From contig ML976785.1 of assembly GCA_010015655.1 (NCBI GenBank), positions 1 to 29,865 of the forward strand: a DNA stretch of 29,865 nt, read 5' to 3'. How positions within the stretch are numbered: the stretch's first letter is position 1; every line of letters starts with the position of its first letter. Source of the DNA: Bimuria novae-zelandiae CBS 107.79 (taxonomy: Eukaryota > Ascomycota > Dothideomycetes > Pleosporales > Didymosphaeriaceae). Below, in pieces: positions 9,721 through 20,277 of this stretch. The position numbers and the translations under genes were made by a program. The notes beneath the pieces are model-generated. The model made no database searches, had not been told where the DNA came from, and was given only the letters and a program-made list of their open reading frames with translations.

Positions 9721-11690
9721 TAATAATAAACTAAATCCTAATAGATCCTTGTAAGCTTAACTATAAGAGGGAAGGGACCTACTATTATAATAACTTTTTA
9801 GGCAACTTAATAGCCTAGATATACTATTAATAATAGTATGTTAATAGATAGATAAGAGTTAGAAGCTAGGCTTCTACCTTTAAACTTATACTTTAGAAGC
9901 TAAAGGTCTAATAGCCTATACCCTAAAGCTTACTTCTAATTAGTTAGATATAACGCTAGCCATCTAGGTACTAGCACCTAGCCAAGCGAGATAAATAGAT
10001 CCACGTTAGATAGGGGTAGAAGACCTTTCTTCCTTATTCAACGTCTTATACCTACACGTAGATACCAAACGCAGTATATTAATCTAGCCTACTAGGGCGT
10101 AGATATCTCTACGCGTTGCTCTCGTGACACTTTTTAACTACTACCTTATTTCTCGCGTAAGCATTAATAGCCCCTTAATATTTTTTTATTAGTAGTTTTA
10201 TTAGCTTTACTATCTATTATAGCTTTACTTTACCTTAATTAAGTAGCTAGATTAAATACGCAGGGTGCGCAAAATTATAATTAATAAAATACTTTAGCTA
10301 GCTTGTCTACTTAAACTAGCTAGTTTTATTTATTTTTATAACCTAAGCGTCTATAACCTACGTCTTCTTTTTATACGTATCCTTTATTACTTTTTACTTT
10401 ACTAACTACTCGCTAATAACGTTTATTACCACGCGGGACATAGGTAGTACGCTATTACTATTAACTATACTATATTTATATTTATGTCTATATTAGCGTT
10501 AATATTAACGTAAATAATAAAGTAGCGCTATAGTCTCCTAATATAAAAGAAAGTCTATATTTTTACCTTTTTATATAACGTGCTTGTCTTGCCCTTTTCT
10601 ACCTACTTATACTTTTTCTTATAGTACTTCTATAACATGTCTTTACTTATAGTAATAAAGCCTAGACTATATCTATTACTTTTTTACTAATATTAAAACG
10701 CGTCTAGTAGCTTGCCTAGCGCTTTAATTAGTGGGCCTAGTAGTAGTAATAGCTTAATATCTTATAATATAGCTATAAGCTACTAATAGTAGTGGTAGTT
10801 TATAATAGCATTTTTTTATACGTAGGATAATAGCGTACTTACTACGTAAGTATATATTAATATTTAATAAGACTATATAGTGCTCTTTATATATAAGCAC
10901 GTAATATGTATTTAAATAAAAAAGCTAATCTTACACGTTACTAAGTATAATAATAATTAATAGTACCTAAGCGTGTTACTGCGCGCCTTTTAATATTAAT
11001 ATTAATACTAATAGTAATCTTACTAATAACGCTATTACCTATACTACTAGTGGTAATAATTATACGTCCTTGTAGTGGCGACACTCCTCTATAACCCTAA
11101 CTCTAACCTTAACGTAACCCTAGATAGCGCTCGCTAGAGGCCACTACTATTATAATAAGTAAGTAAGAAAGCAAGCGAGGTTAGGGCTAGCTTTATAAGT
11201 AATATTTATATAGAAAGTTTGCTTTAGACGCTATAGGCTAAAAAGATTAGGGGGTTAGGGTTAGATAAATTACCACTTAAGGCGCGCGCGACTTGGCCTA
11301 GTAGCTACTAATTTAGAATAGGCTTGGCACTAATTGGGCCGCCTTGGTAGTGTTATAGTAATTAGGTAAAAATCTTAAAAACTAATACTAGTCCGTGCTT
11401 AATATTTAAAACTACTACTACCTATTTACTATAGCCCTAGCCTACTCTATAATGCCTCGTGCATATACTATACCTGTCACGTACGCTATATACCTACCCT
11501 ATAAATCTACAACTAACTCTACTATATTTTCTTTATTTTATAGCTTACTTTTATTTTATTTTTTTTGCTAAAATGCCGTGGCCCTGCGTAAAAACCGTTG
11601 ACTAATACTAATAGTAATCTTACAGTACGTAGTAATTATTAATAACTAGCCTAATCTAACGCTAGTCTCGCATTTTAATTGCAATTGTTT
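9721..11690. other. AT-rich, RIP-like gene desert
   Basis: This stretch is dominated by TA dinucleotides, with no open frame of useful length. The first few hundred bases may be the 3' part of E3, but I found no matching LTR pair. Weak minus-strand translation traces around 10350-10750 did not resolve into a known domain. It includes the telomere-like inverted segment at 11072-11264. A 20-bp string (taatactaatagtaatctta) occurs near 11005 and again near 11603. Confidence 0.7.
11072..11264. repeat. Telomere-like repeats in inverted orientation
   Basis: Degenerate CCCTAA-type units lie at about 11093-11123 and TTAGGG-type units at 11247-11264, with another single TTAGGG at about 11180. The left block is bracketed by an 8-bp inverted repeat, GTAGTGGC at 11072-11079 and GCCACTAC at 11140-11147. 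The origin may be a short hairpin-forming repeat, a MITE, or old interstitial telomere sequence; the sequence does not decide. Confidence 0.4.
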
Positions 11691-11866
11691 TCAAACTCTT
11701 ATAACCAAACCATGTCTTCGCTCCAGCTGGGTTCTACTCCTTTCGGTTGAATGGAAGGTCGTTTGGAGATGCAAGGTGGCACGTGTTCAAGCGGTCTCAC
11801 CTCCGAATATAAAATATAAAACAGATAGCATTATAGTACGCTCAGTAAACTGAAATGCATTAGGCA

Positions 11867-12781
11867 TTATAATAGACCCTGCCATAGAACCGCGATCGTG
11901 CCTACCGATGACAAAAGGCTGAAAGAGAATTGTAACGGTGCCGTATTCGGCGTGGTTGGGGTAAGGGCTGAGTCGTACCCAGCGCTCTCAGTTTTATCGT
12001 CGTTGGGAGACGCTGTAGCAGAGGGTGAAGAAGAGCTCGAGGACGACGAAGGAGAAGCAGAAGGAGAAGAAGACGATGCAGGTGGCTTGGGACACGGGTT
12101 CTCATACACAAACTGCTCTGGTTTTCCACTGCAAGTGCCCGCAGATGCGGCATCATATGTGCCATTCGTATAGATCCAGCAAGTGCCGGAGGCATAGGGC
12201 GAGTTGCTTGGATTGCGCGGATTGAAGACAGCATAACTGCACGATTCGGCATCGGCGCATTCACTTAGGCAGCTCGAGGCACCCTCACTGGCACTGCAAG
12301 TGTAGAAACAGTCATCGGGCGCAGGATAGTCGCAGATCGTGGCGATGGTAGAGGGTGACGCTGTAGCTGCGCAGGTACCAGTGGTTGGGGTAGATGGCTC
12401 AGCGCATTCCGGCTTGTTGTAGACGGACAGGTATGGATTCCCGCAGCTAGAGCTTTCGCCTGTGCTTTCGTCGAACTTTTCACCCGGATACACCCAGCAA
12501 GTGCCGGTGCCAGTGTAGGGGTTACCCGCCGCAAAGATGACGAAGTCGCATGGTTGATGGTCGTTGCAGTATTCCCAGCAAGAGGCTCTACTGTCGATTG
12601 CGACAGCAAACTCTGGTCCGGGATCTTTGTAGTCGCACAGAGTGGTGACGAGAGAAGCTGTACAGCTCGATGCGGCGGTTGTAGTAGTAGTCGTAGAGGC
12701 TTCAGAAGTTGTGGTGGCTTGCGCGAAGACTGCCGGGGCGTGTAACAGGGCAACTGCGCTCGATAAATGAGTGATCTTCAT
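11867..12781 (-). CDS. Secreted, probably GPI-anchored protein with two cysteine-rich modules
   Basis: A single exon of 304 codons. Residues 1-20 form a signal peptide (cleavage likely after AVFA), followed by a Thr/Ser-rich segment. Two related modules follow. Module 1 covers about 40-126 with eight Cys, and module 2 about 137-230 with ten. Both contain a CDY element, a C-X3-C helix region, an aromatic stretch ending in GTCW(V/I)Y and a closing (Y/N)xxxC. The second has an N-glycosylation site (NGT at 206). The pattern resembles PAN/Apple-like folds, which is an inference. Residues 233-260 are almost pure Ser/Pro. A possible omega site near Ser266-Gly268 precedes a hydrophobic tail at 281-304, the usual GPI-anchor layout. 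The gene sits alone in mutated repeat DNA, so a surface or effector-like role is possible but unproven. Confidence 0.85.
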   Translation of the reverse strand: MKITHLSSAVALLHAPAVFAQATTTSEASTTTTTTAASSCTASLVTTLCDYKDPGPEFAVAIDSRASCWEYCNDHQPCDFVIFAAGNPYTGTGTCWVYPGEKFDESTGESSSCGNPYLSVYNKPECAEPSTPTTGTCAATASPSTIATICDYPAPDDCFYTCSASEGASSCLSECADAESCSYAVFNPRNPSNSPYASGTCWIYTNGTYDAASAGTCSGKPEQFVYENPCPKPPASSSSPSASPSSSSSSSSPSATASPNDDKTESAGYDSALTPTTPNTAPLQFSFSLLSSVGTIAVLWQGLL

Positions 12782-13140
12782 ATTTGCGAGTGAGCGTGTG
12801 AAGGAAATAATTAACGCAGGAGAAAACTCTCGGAAAGCGCTGTTAATTAGGTGCTCAAAGGATCGTGGAAATTATGGCGAGGACTCATTTCGCCGTCTGC
12901 ATTAGAATAACCGAGTTGCCTAATCACGGCAAGAGCGATCCAAACAGTACAATTTTGGCCCCCAAGCCGAGAAGAATTAACAAGCCTGGACTCGCACGTG
13001 TGTTAGTGGCTTGGAAGCCACGGCCTTGCATGCTGACTAGATGCACGCTGCTGCCTCGGACGGGTGTAAGATTTTCTATTACTCGCCCCACACGCCAACC
13101 GGAGGTTGGCCCTGCGCAGCCCAACGTAACATCATAGCCT
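12782..13140. promoter_or_regulatory. Upstream region of the secreted-protein gene (GC-rich)
   Basis: This is normal-composition DNA between the start codon at 12781 and the point (about 13140) where AT-rich DNA begins. It should hold the promoter of the minus-strand gene. A perfect 7-bp hairpin, GCCAACC-GGA-GGTTGGC, lies at 13094-13110. A 90-codon plus-strand frame here shows no recognisable features and I do not call it. Confidence 0.45.
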
Positions 13141-13422
13141 AACGTAACTTTACGCCGTAGATTTTTTTATTTTATTAATAAATAACCTATAACTATACCT
13201 AAATATTATAGTAAAAGCTATAAAATTTAGTAGCGTACTTTTAATTATCTTTCTAGTTATTTTAGTTTAAAAATACCTAATTTTATAGCTATAGTACATA
13301 AATAAAGTATACCTATTTCGCGACTTTAAGCACGCGCTAAAGGCCAGATTAGCTATTATAGCTATAGTAGTAAGAATCTATAACTTTTAGAAACCTAGGA
13401 TAAAACTCTAAAGTTATATATA

Positions 13423-13498
13423 TAAGGGGCTAAGTGTTTAAGGAGCCAAAGGTGCTAAAATAATGTAAGGGGCTGAGTGCTTAAGGAGCCAAAGGTGC
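13423..13498 (+). repeat. Two-unit 43-bp tandem repeat
   Basis: The string TAAGGGGCT(A/G)AGTG(T/C)TTAAGG, continuing to AGCCAAAGGTGC, occurs at 13423 and again at 13466, 43 bp apart. The differences I see are transitions. It lies directly before the longer direct repeat. Confidence 0.75.
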
Positions 13499-13501
13499 AA
13501 G

Positions 13502-13745
13502 AAGAATACTTATGAATTCGATAGAGAGTCCGAAGTTAAGCTTCGGGCGTCGAACTTATATATCTGGGGTTCGCATAACCGAGGGTCAAGGATCCGAGGC
13601 AACAACTGGGCGTAGCCCAATACAAATAATACTTATAAATTTAATAAAAAGTCTAAAGTTAAGCTTTAGGCGTTAAACTTATATATCTAGAGTTTATATA
13701 ATTAAAAATTAAAGAGTTAAGGTAATAACTAGGCGTAGCCTATTA
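13502..13745 (+). repeat. Two ungapped 121-bp direct repeats, one mutated by transitions
   Basis: Copy A (13502-13622) aligns with copy B (13625-13745) at a constant offset of 123 with no gap. Copy A keeps CpG and CpA (for example TTCGGGCGTCGAAC). Copy B reads TTTAGGCGTTAAAC there, and almost every difference is G to A or C to T. It is a textbook mutated/unmutated pair lying side by side. Confidence 0.85.
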
Positions 13746-14542
13746 TATACCTCCCTTCCCTTTATTAGGATAAAGAAAAATCTCTATATCTTATCTTACT
13801 ATATAGCTTTGTAATTATTTTATTATCTACTTGTAATCTTTTTATTATTATAAATATTTTACTAGTTCTATTCTCGCGTGTCTAATTTTATATTTTTACT
13901 ATAAGTAGTTACTTTAATAGTGTGTTCGCGCTAGTGCGTTTACTTATTATTATATATGTAAAATTGCTTCTTGCCTAGCTTCTAAACCGTACTCTTTTAT
14001 ACTCTCTTTTTTCTTATTTTAAATTTATATACTATAACGTTTTGCTTTTAGTCTAGTCTTTTTTAACTATATAATTTAATTCCTCTTTTTATTTTAATAA
14101 AATTGCTAGCCTTTTACGTAACACCTACGTAGTAAAAACTTCGAAGCATTAAAAGCATGCTATTAATTTTTATAATAATATAAAGGAAGTCTTATCCTTA
14201 TTATAGTTATTTAACTATTAATTTAAAAAGACTAAGCTTTTTAAAAAATTTAACTACTATTTTTAACGCTAGCGTAATCCTCCTTAGCTAGCTTATAAGG
14301 TAAGTTTTAAACTTTTTTTTACCTTTTAATTTACTTTTTTACTTCTCTAATCTCCTTTTTAGTTCTTAATTAGCCTAGGTGCACGCACTTACTAACTTAA
14401 TAAGCTTAGCTTTTAGGGTCTAATCTTACTATGCGCGATAATTAAGCGCTAGTATATTAATTATATTATTTATAAAAGCGCCTATTAGTAAGTGCTAGTA
14501 GGCAAGATAGTATCCTATAAGGAGTGCCATACCTATAAGCTT

Positions 14543-14547
14543 ACTAG
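14543..14547. repeat. Target site duplication of E2, left (ACTAG)
   Basis: ACTAG precedes the left LTR and is repeated at 21345-21349 directly after the right LTR. Five bases is the usual Ty3/Gypsy duplication, and its survival shows both ends of the element are intact. Confidence 0.85.
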
Positions 14548-14609
14548 TGTTAGGATCTGAACATGTATGGGACACGGAGGACCAACAGGCCTTTAGTGGG
14601 GGTGACACT

Positions 14610-14628
14610 CGGCGGGGTTGCGCAACCG
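14610..14628. promoter_or_regulatory. CGG-N13-CCG site in 5' LTR U3 of E2
   Basis: CGG, 13 bases, CCG, followed at once by GAGGTCACGTGA. The interior holds a perfect 12-bp palindrome, GGTTGCGCAACC. Spacing and position match the E1 LTR. It lies about 120 bp upstream of the LTR TATA box, a plausible upstream activating site for gag-pol transcription. Confidence 0.5.
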
Positions 14629-14664
14629 AGGTCACGTGATGTACCATCTAGCCAAGGCCGTGCT

Positions 14665-14721
14665 AGCCATGGATGGCAGTACCAGCCATGGATGGCAGCG
14701 CCAGCCATGGATGGCAGCAAG
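14665..14721 (+). repeat. Three 19-bp tandem repeats in U3 of E2
   Basis: Three adjoining units of AGCCATGGATGGCAG plus four bases start at 14665, 14684 and 14703, and recur in the right LTR at 21028-21084. Each contains the palindrome CCATGG. The E1 LTR has a different triple repeat in the same region, sharing only the GGATGG core. They may be factor-binding sites. Confidence 0.8.
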
Positions 14722-15028
14722 ACCTTGGATGGTACAGAAATCCTTATGTATATAGGAACGCGAGAATAATCTCTCATACTCGTGTTTAACCTGTTTATTA
14801 ATCTATCGTTTAGATTTAACTTAGGCTCTTGTTAATTTAATTGTAACTCCTACGCCCTCTTAATACCGACAACCCTATTAACTAGCTTACGTAGTTAATA
14901 CCCCTTCCTTGCCTAATAAGTACTCTTGCCCGAGAACCAACCCTAACTACTTATAGACTAGCTACCCGTAGGGACTTAATATCTTAAACACCCTTAATAT
15001 AAGTACTACTAGGACTCCTACTTCTTCC

Positions 15029-16921
15029 ATAGCTTTAGGCAACGCTAGTGTTACTTTAATAAAGGACACTAAGAATAAGGCGCACAAACCTAATTTATAC
15101 AATAATAATTATAGTCTCCTTAACACCTAGCTTCTACAACTGGACCTATACTTCTTCGACATGGACGATAATCTTAAAGACAAGAAGAAAGTCATCTTCG
15201 TAGCAACTTACATGCGAGGACTAGCTAAAGAATAGATCTATCCCTACTTAGTTAAGTACATAGACATGGACCACGATAATAAGGACAAGGACTATATAAA
15301 TAGTTACGCCAACGCAGTTAACATTATTAAGGATTACTTAAACTTTAAGAAATACCTTAAGCAACTATTCGGAATTGCTAATAAAACCGCTATAGCTAAA
15401 TAAGCTATCCAAACTATCTAATAACAACGATCTATAGTAGAGTATGCAGCCGAGTTTCGCAAGTACGCTGTATAACTTAACTAGGAAGATAAATCCCTTA
15501 AGACTATGTATTAACAAGGACTTAAACGCAACGTGCACGAAGAACTATTACGTAGCGGTGCTAGACTTAATACCCTTGACAAGCTATACAAAGAATCTAT
15601 CTAGATTAATAGAGAATGGTTCGCACTATAAGAAGAGTTTCGCAGAAACCCAAAGAATGTCAGTTTTGGACAACAGGCACCTGTAGTCTACAGGGCGCCA
15701 CCAAAAGCACCTCGACGACAGCAACGAAGCGACTCTTATAGCTACTAACCTATAGAAGGAATCCAGTTTAACAACTTAAAGAAAGGAATAAGGAAGTCTA
15801 ACAGCTTTTGCAAGCCTAATTAAAAGCGCATCTTAGATAGAACCTAACACAAAGGGACCAAGACACGTAAATACTTTATATATAATAAACCAGGTCACAT
15901 CGCCAGGAATCACAGGTTTAATAACAAGATTATTAGACAGCTAAACGTACTTACCGTCAATAACACAGAAGTAACCGACAAAGAATAGCAGGTAATACCC
16001 TCTATTAAGCAATCTAACATCCTAAACAAGGACTCAGAGCAATCAGACTTGCCTAACTCACAACTCTACGAGGATGCATACGAAGGTTTAAACAAAAAAG
16101 AGATAGAGCTAGTGCCTCGATCTCCTACTCCTTACCCTAGCTAGAACAAGCCAGTTACTAGCAAGACGACGAATGTTTTCGACTTCTTAGAATAATGCTA
16201 ACCACGAGAAGCAGACTTTGGTTTTACAGCAGTAGAACAACAAGATTTAAACTACGAAGCTGCATTCTATCATGCTTACCGACCTGACTTAGTTAGTAAG
16301 ACAGAACGAGAATGGGCAGACGCTTACTACAAAAACGAAGATCCTAAGAAGAAATACCTAAACAAAAGCCCGAACTACGAACCACAGTACGACCTAGACC
16401 ACCGTAACCCTACGCACGAGACTATACGATAGACCCTCTATAGAGAAGACTAATGTACCATTCATTACTAAGTCAAGGAATACAGTTATTTTCCCCAAAC
16501 ATACCAACAATGCAGATAGGAGTGGTTTAACTACCCTATCGCCTATTATAACGTTTATCTCTAGGACAAACGTAAAACGCAATACTTTCCACACCTTAAC
16601 TAAGCGCTAAACTAAGTAATATTGCTACTAGTTAATAGAAAATGCGCATCTAACAAATAGCAAACATGCTTACACCCTAATTGCGAGGAACACAAAGAGC
16701 AAAAAGGAAAGCATAGGTTTAATTACATACTAAAAGGGACTACAACCCTCAGGATTAAAACGGTAACAAAGGAAGAAAACGGTGAAGTTCTTCTAAAAAA
16801 GGGCTAGCAGCAGCCTTAGGAGAAGAAGAAAGAAGGACACCTTAATCCTATAAAGCCACCTATAGAAAAGATGTCTTTTTTAGACCTAGGCTCAGAAGGG
16901 AAGACGCCTTCAGAGAATTAA
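15029..16921 (+). pseudogene. gag: gag of E2, RIP-inactivated, start codon lost
   Basis: Aligned with E1, the start codon is ATA at 15029-15031 instead of ATG, a G-to-A change. The frame runs 631 codons to TAA at 16919-16921, close to the 629 of E1. Part of it is open (15444-15686, homologous to E1 5295-5537). The zinc knuckle at residues 282-295 has kept only its His: three Cys positions of C-X2-C-X4-H-X4-C read Tyr, Tyr and His. Together with E1, which kept the first two Cys, the original motif is evident. The region after the knuckle is unusually long (about 330 residues) and contains a second Cys/His group (C539, C547, C552, H556). Confidence 0.85.
16876..16882 (+). promoter_or_regulatory. 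Putative -1 ribosomal frameshift site (T TTT TTA), E2
   Basis: Within ATG TCT TTT TTA GAC of the gag frame, 37 nt before the gag stop at 16919. A -1 slip leads into the pol frame, which stays free of non-RIP-type stops to the protease (LDLGAQ at about 16990). The same heptamer and spacing occur in E1. Confidence 0.55.
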
Positions 16922-19900
16922 ATGTTATAAATAGTTAGGCATTAATCAAGCTACCAGTATAGCTTAAAGAAACATGAATAAAAGCCATGCTAGACTTAGG
17001 AGCACAAGAGAGTTATATGTTAAGAAAAGCACTTAATAGAGCAGGACTCTATAAGCGCAAGAAGGCCATGCCCTATACTATCTATATCGCGAATAGATAA
17101 CTAATGCCTGGCAAAGCAACGATTAAATACAAGGTCAAGACTACCCTTACGATCTATGGACACCAGGAATCAATTACCCTCAACATTATTAAGGAAGCTA
17201 ATCACGACGTGATTTTAGGACTACTCTAGTTAAGGAAGCATAATCCCACGATTAACTAAGAAAAAAAGAAGCTATCCTTTAAGCGCTGCAACTATACATT
17301 ATAAGTAAAGCCTACGCATTAATAGAGCATGATAGTAGATAAGAGAGCTATCAACACTATAGTCTCGCGACAGACAGTCAAAAAACGGAAGAAACCCTTG
17401 GTAGACGCTGGCAGGAACCACCAGGTCACAGAGCGCAAGAAGATGGATGAAAGCACAAACTATGAAATTCCAGAATGCTACCGAGCATGGAATCATATGT
17501 TCACCGAGAGAGAAGGAAAAGCAAACCTTCCAGAACATTAGCCCTGGGATCTAGCGATAGACCTAGTAGAAGGGAAAACGCCACCCTTTAGACCACTATA
17601 TAGCAAAACTAGAAAAGAACTCTAACAAGAAAAAGAATTCATCGAGACTAATCTCGCGAAAGGATACATACGACTATTAAAGTTACTAGTAGCTAGCCCT
17701 TTCATGTTTATTATAAAGAAAGATGGCACACCACGACCATGTGTTAACTATCGGAAAATTAACGACATGACGATAAAGAACCGATACCCACTACTAAACA
17801 TCTTAGAATTAAGAGACCAACTCTTAAGAGCTAAACGTTTTATACTAATAAACTTATAAGATAGATATTACCTTATAAGAATTAAGGAAAGTGACGAGTG
17901 GAAGACAGCGTTTAGATTACGCTATAGACTATTTAAATACATAGTTATGCCTTTTAGACTTACCAACGCACCGGCAAATTTCCAAGCGCTAGTTAACTTT
18001 ATACTTCGCAACTATCTGGACATATTCGTTATCGCATATATAGACGATATACTCGTTTACTCCGAGAATAATTCAGATTATATTCTATATATACAAACAG
18101 TACTGACAGCACTGGACAAGGCACACCTTAGAATTAAACTAAAGAAGTGTAAGTGGCACGTAACACGACTTAAATTCCTAGGACACGTTATTAGCACAGA
18201 AGGAATTAAAGTCGCACTTAACAAGATCAAATGCATTAAGAACTAGCTAATACTAAGGATAGCGAAGAACATCTAAGAATTCTTAGGATTTTATAGATTT
18301 AATTAATAATTCATCAAGGATTACGCAAAGACCACGATACTACTTATAAATCTTATAAGGAAAGACACACCATTCGCATAGACTATAGAGTGTAGAATGT
18401 CGTTCTAACTCTTAAAGACCGCATGCATTATGCCACCAGTACTTATCTACTTTAGGGATGGAAAACCACTACGAATCGAAATAGACGCAAGTGACCTCGC
18501 GATAGGCGCCTGCGCGAAGTAAGAGAAAGATAGTAAATAGCACCCTATTGTATACTACTCATGCAAGTTTACCGACACGGAAGCACGATATAACGTACAC
18601 GATAAAGAACTATACGCAATTGTTAAAACACTAAAGCACTAGAGAATCTACGCTCTTAGTTACTCTACACTTAAGATCTTCACGGATTATAAGAACCTTA
18701 CACGCTTCACGACCATAAAAGAACTTACGCCACGATAGGTAAGATGGTTAGAAACGCTTAGACAATATAAATTTAAGATTATATATACACTTGGCAAAGA
18801 AAATGGACGAGCAGACGCGCTTAGCCGACGACACGATCTTGCAGGAAATAAACTAAGGACCTATTCTGTAATACTGCGATAGAACCTAGATGGATCTCTC
18901 GAACCTACTACAGAACTTAACCAAATCCTCGTTACGACACGAGAAGTACCTAAAGGACAACAAGAAGAGATTATACGATAATACCATGATGACCTAGTAT
19001 ACGGACACCCAGGCATTAAGAAAACAATGGAACTTATCTAACGGAATTACACATTCTAAGGAATTAAGGAAGTAGTAATAACGTACATACGCAAGTGCGT
19101 AGACTGCTAATAAAATAAGCATGCTACTTATCTTAAGTACGGCGAGATGCAAGCAATTCAGATTCTAATAGCACTATAGGAAGATATCGCAATAGACTTT
19201 ATGACTAGACTACCTAAGTCAAAAGACCTAGCAACAGGAATGAGCTACGACTCGATATTAGTAATTGTATGCAGATTTACCAAATACGTGGAACTACTAC
19301 CATGTTAGAAGATAACTACGGCTAAGGAACTCGCGTTTCTCATCCTAGATTGACTTATACGACACCATGGCATTCCAAAGATAATTATCAGCGATAGAGA
19401 CAAGCTCTTTACATTAAACTACTAGACAACCCTTATGGCACTTATTAAAACAAAACGAAAGTTATCAACAGCCTATTACCCGCAAACGGACGGACAGACA
19501 GAACGTACGAATTAAACGATCAAAACGTACCTACGCATCTACTGCAACGACTAGAAAAATAACTAGATTTTATTACTACCTATAGCATAATTAGTATATA
19601 ATAACAAGGTATCAACAGCAACAGGATACACACTATTTTATGTAAACCACAGAAGACACCCATATCTCTTTAATTAAGTATTTCCTACAACGATTAAGAC
19701 AGAAGAAGCCATTAACATGGCAGAAAACATAAAGAAAATTTATAAATAACTCTGAGAAAACCTCGAGAAAGCTTAACAGCAAAGCATTTCTTACACTAAC
19801 AAGAAACGAAAAACGGCACCTTAGCTAAAGAAGGGGGATAAAGCATATCTGCTTACGAAAAATCTTCGAACCCAGAAGAAAAAGCACAAGAAACTAGATT

Positions 19901-20277
19901 ATGTTAAGGTTAGACTATTTTTTATTTTAGAATAACTATCACCGGTTAACTATCGATTGGAATTACTACTAGACGCTAAGATACATCCGGTATTCTATGT
20001 CGACTAATTAGAACCTGCAGACCTAGAAACACTAGTCGAAACCACCTTCTACCACTAGCTAGAGGAAGAAACTAAATTCGAAGTTAAAAAGATACTACAG
20101 CACACGGATCAGCCACGAACCTACCTAATTAAGTAGAAAGGATATCTATACTTAGAAGACACATAGGAACTAGAAGCAAACCTTAACAACTATCGCTAAA
20201 TGTTAGCACAATATCATCGTCAGACCACGAGAAGGAATCAGGGACGATTAGAGGAGAGCCAGATAAAAACTCGTTAA
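16882..20277 (+). pseudogene. pol: pol of E2 (protease, RT, RNase H, DD35E integrase, chromodomain), RIP-inactivated
   Basis: A single frame of 1132 codons from the frameshift site to TAA at 20275-20277, broken by TAA/TAG. The domain order is clear. Aspartic protease has LDLGAQ around residue 38, where a Gypsy protease would have D-S-G. RT has MPFRLTNAPANFQ at 17947 and an intact YIDD with Asp388-389. RNase H has EIDASDLAIGAC with Asp535. The integrase zinc region starts at His702. The integrase triad is Asp772, Asp838, Glu874, a DD35E spacing. The chromodomain at about 1066-1112 (YLIK*KGY, EDT*ELEANL) has both Trp codons changed to TAG. The family is a chromovirus. The last 95 bp overlap the antisense accessory gene. 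Confidence 0.92.
17330..17600 (+). other. RIP-sparse patch in pol of E2, matching 3360-3640 of E1
   Basis: This segment between protease and RT keeps normal CpA/CpG content and is nearly identical to the same segment of E1 (roughly nine transitions over about 260 bp by eye). Sequence on both sides is TA-rich and stop-laden in both copies, most strongly in E1. It encodes [20 protein letters not shown] and its continuation, with a single premature TAG near its end. Confidence 0.6.

Larger units (their letters stand above)
13141..14542. other. AT-rich, RIP-like gene desert with repeats
   Basis: TA-rich sequence with no gene-like frame. It contains the two repeat structures at 13423-13498 and 13502-13745, and otherwise long pyrimidine-rich and TA-rich runs. 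It forms the left flank of E2 and shows similar composition to the right flank, so E2 landed in DNA that was already repeat-like. Confidence 0.65.
14548..14981 (+). repeat. 5' LTR of E2 (434 bp)
   Basis: Starts TGTTAGGATCTG and ends CTTAATA. U3 contains an inverted CGG pair (14610-14628), CACGTG (14633-14638) and three 19-bp tandem units beginning at 14665, 14684 and 14703. TATATA is at 14749-14754. Compared with the right LTR it shows only transitions, in both C-to-T and G-to-A directions. Confidence 0.95.

Noticed and set aside
11093..11264. A true chromosome end or subtelomere
   Set aside because: The telomere-like units are few, degenerate and internal, with genes on both sides.
11898..12753. 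Several long frames on both strands within the secreted-protein gene (for example 12265-12753 and 11902-12264)
   Set aside because: They are low-complexity shadows of a GC-rich gene with Ser/Thr repeats. The 304-codon frame has a signal peptide, paired Cys modules and a GPI tail.
12865..13137. 90-codon plus-strand frame upstream of the secreted-protein gene
   Set aside because: No domain, signal or homologous feature is visible, and it lies in the likely promoter.
14550..14777. Frames on both strands inside the E2 LTRs (also 20913-21140)
   Set aside because: They come from the 19-bp tandem repeats and simple U3 composition.
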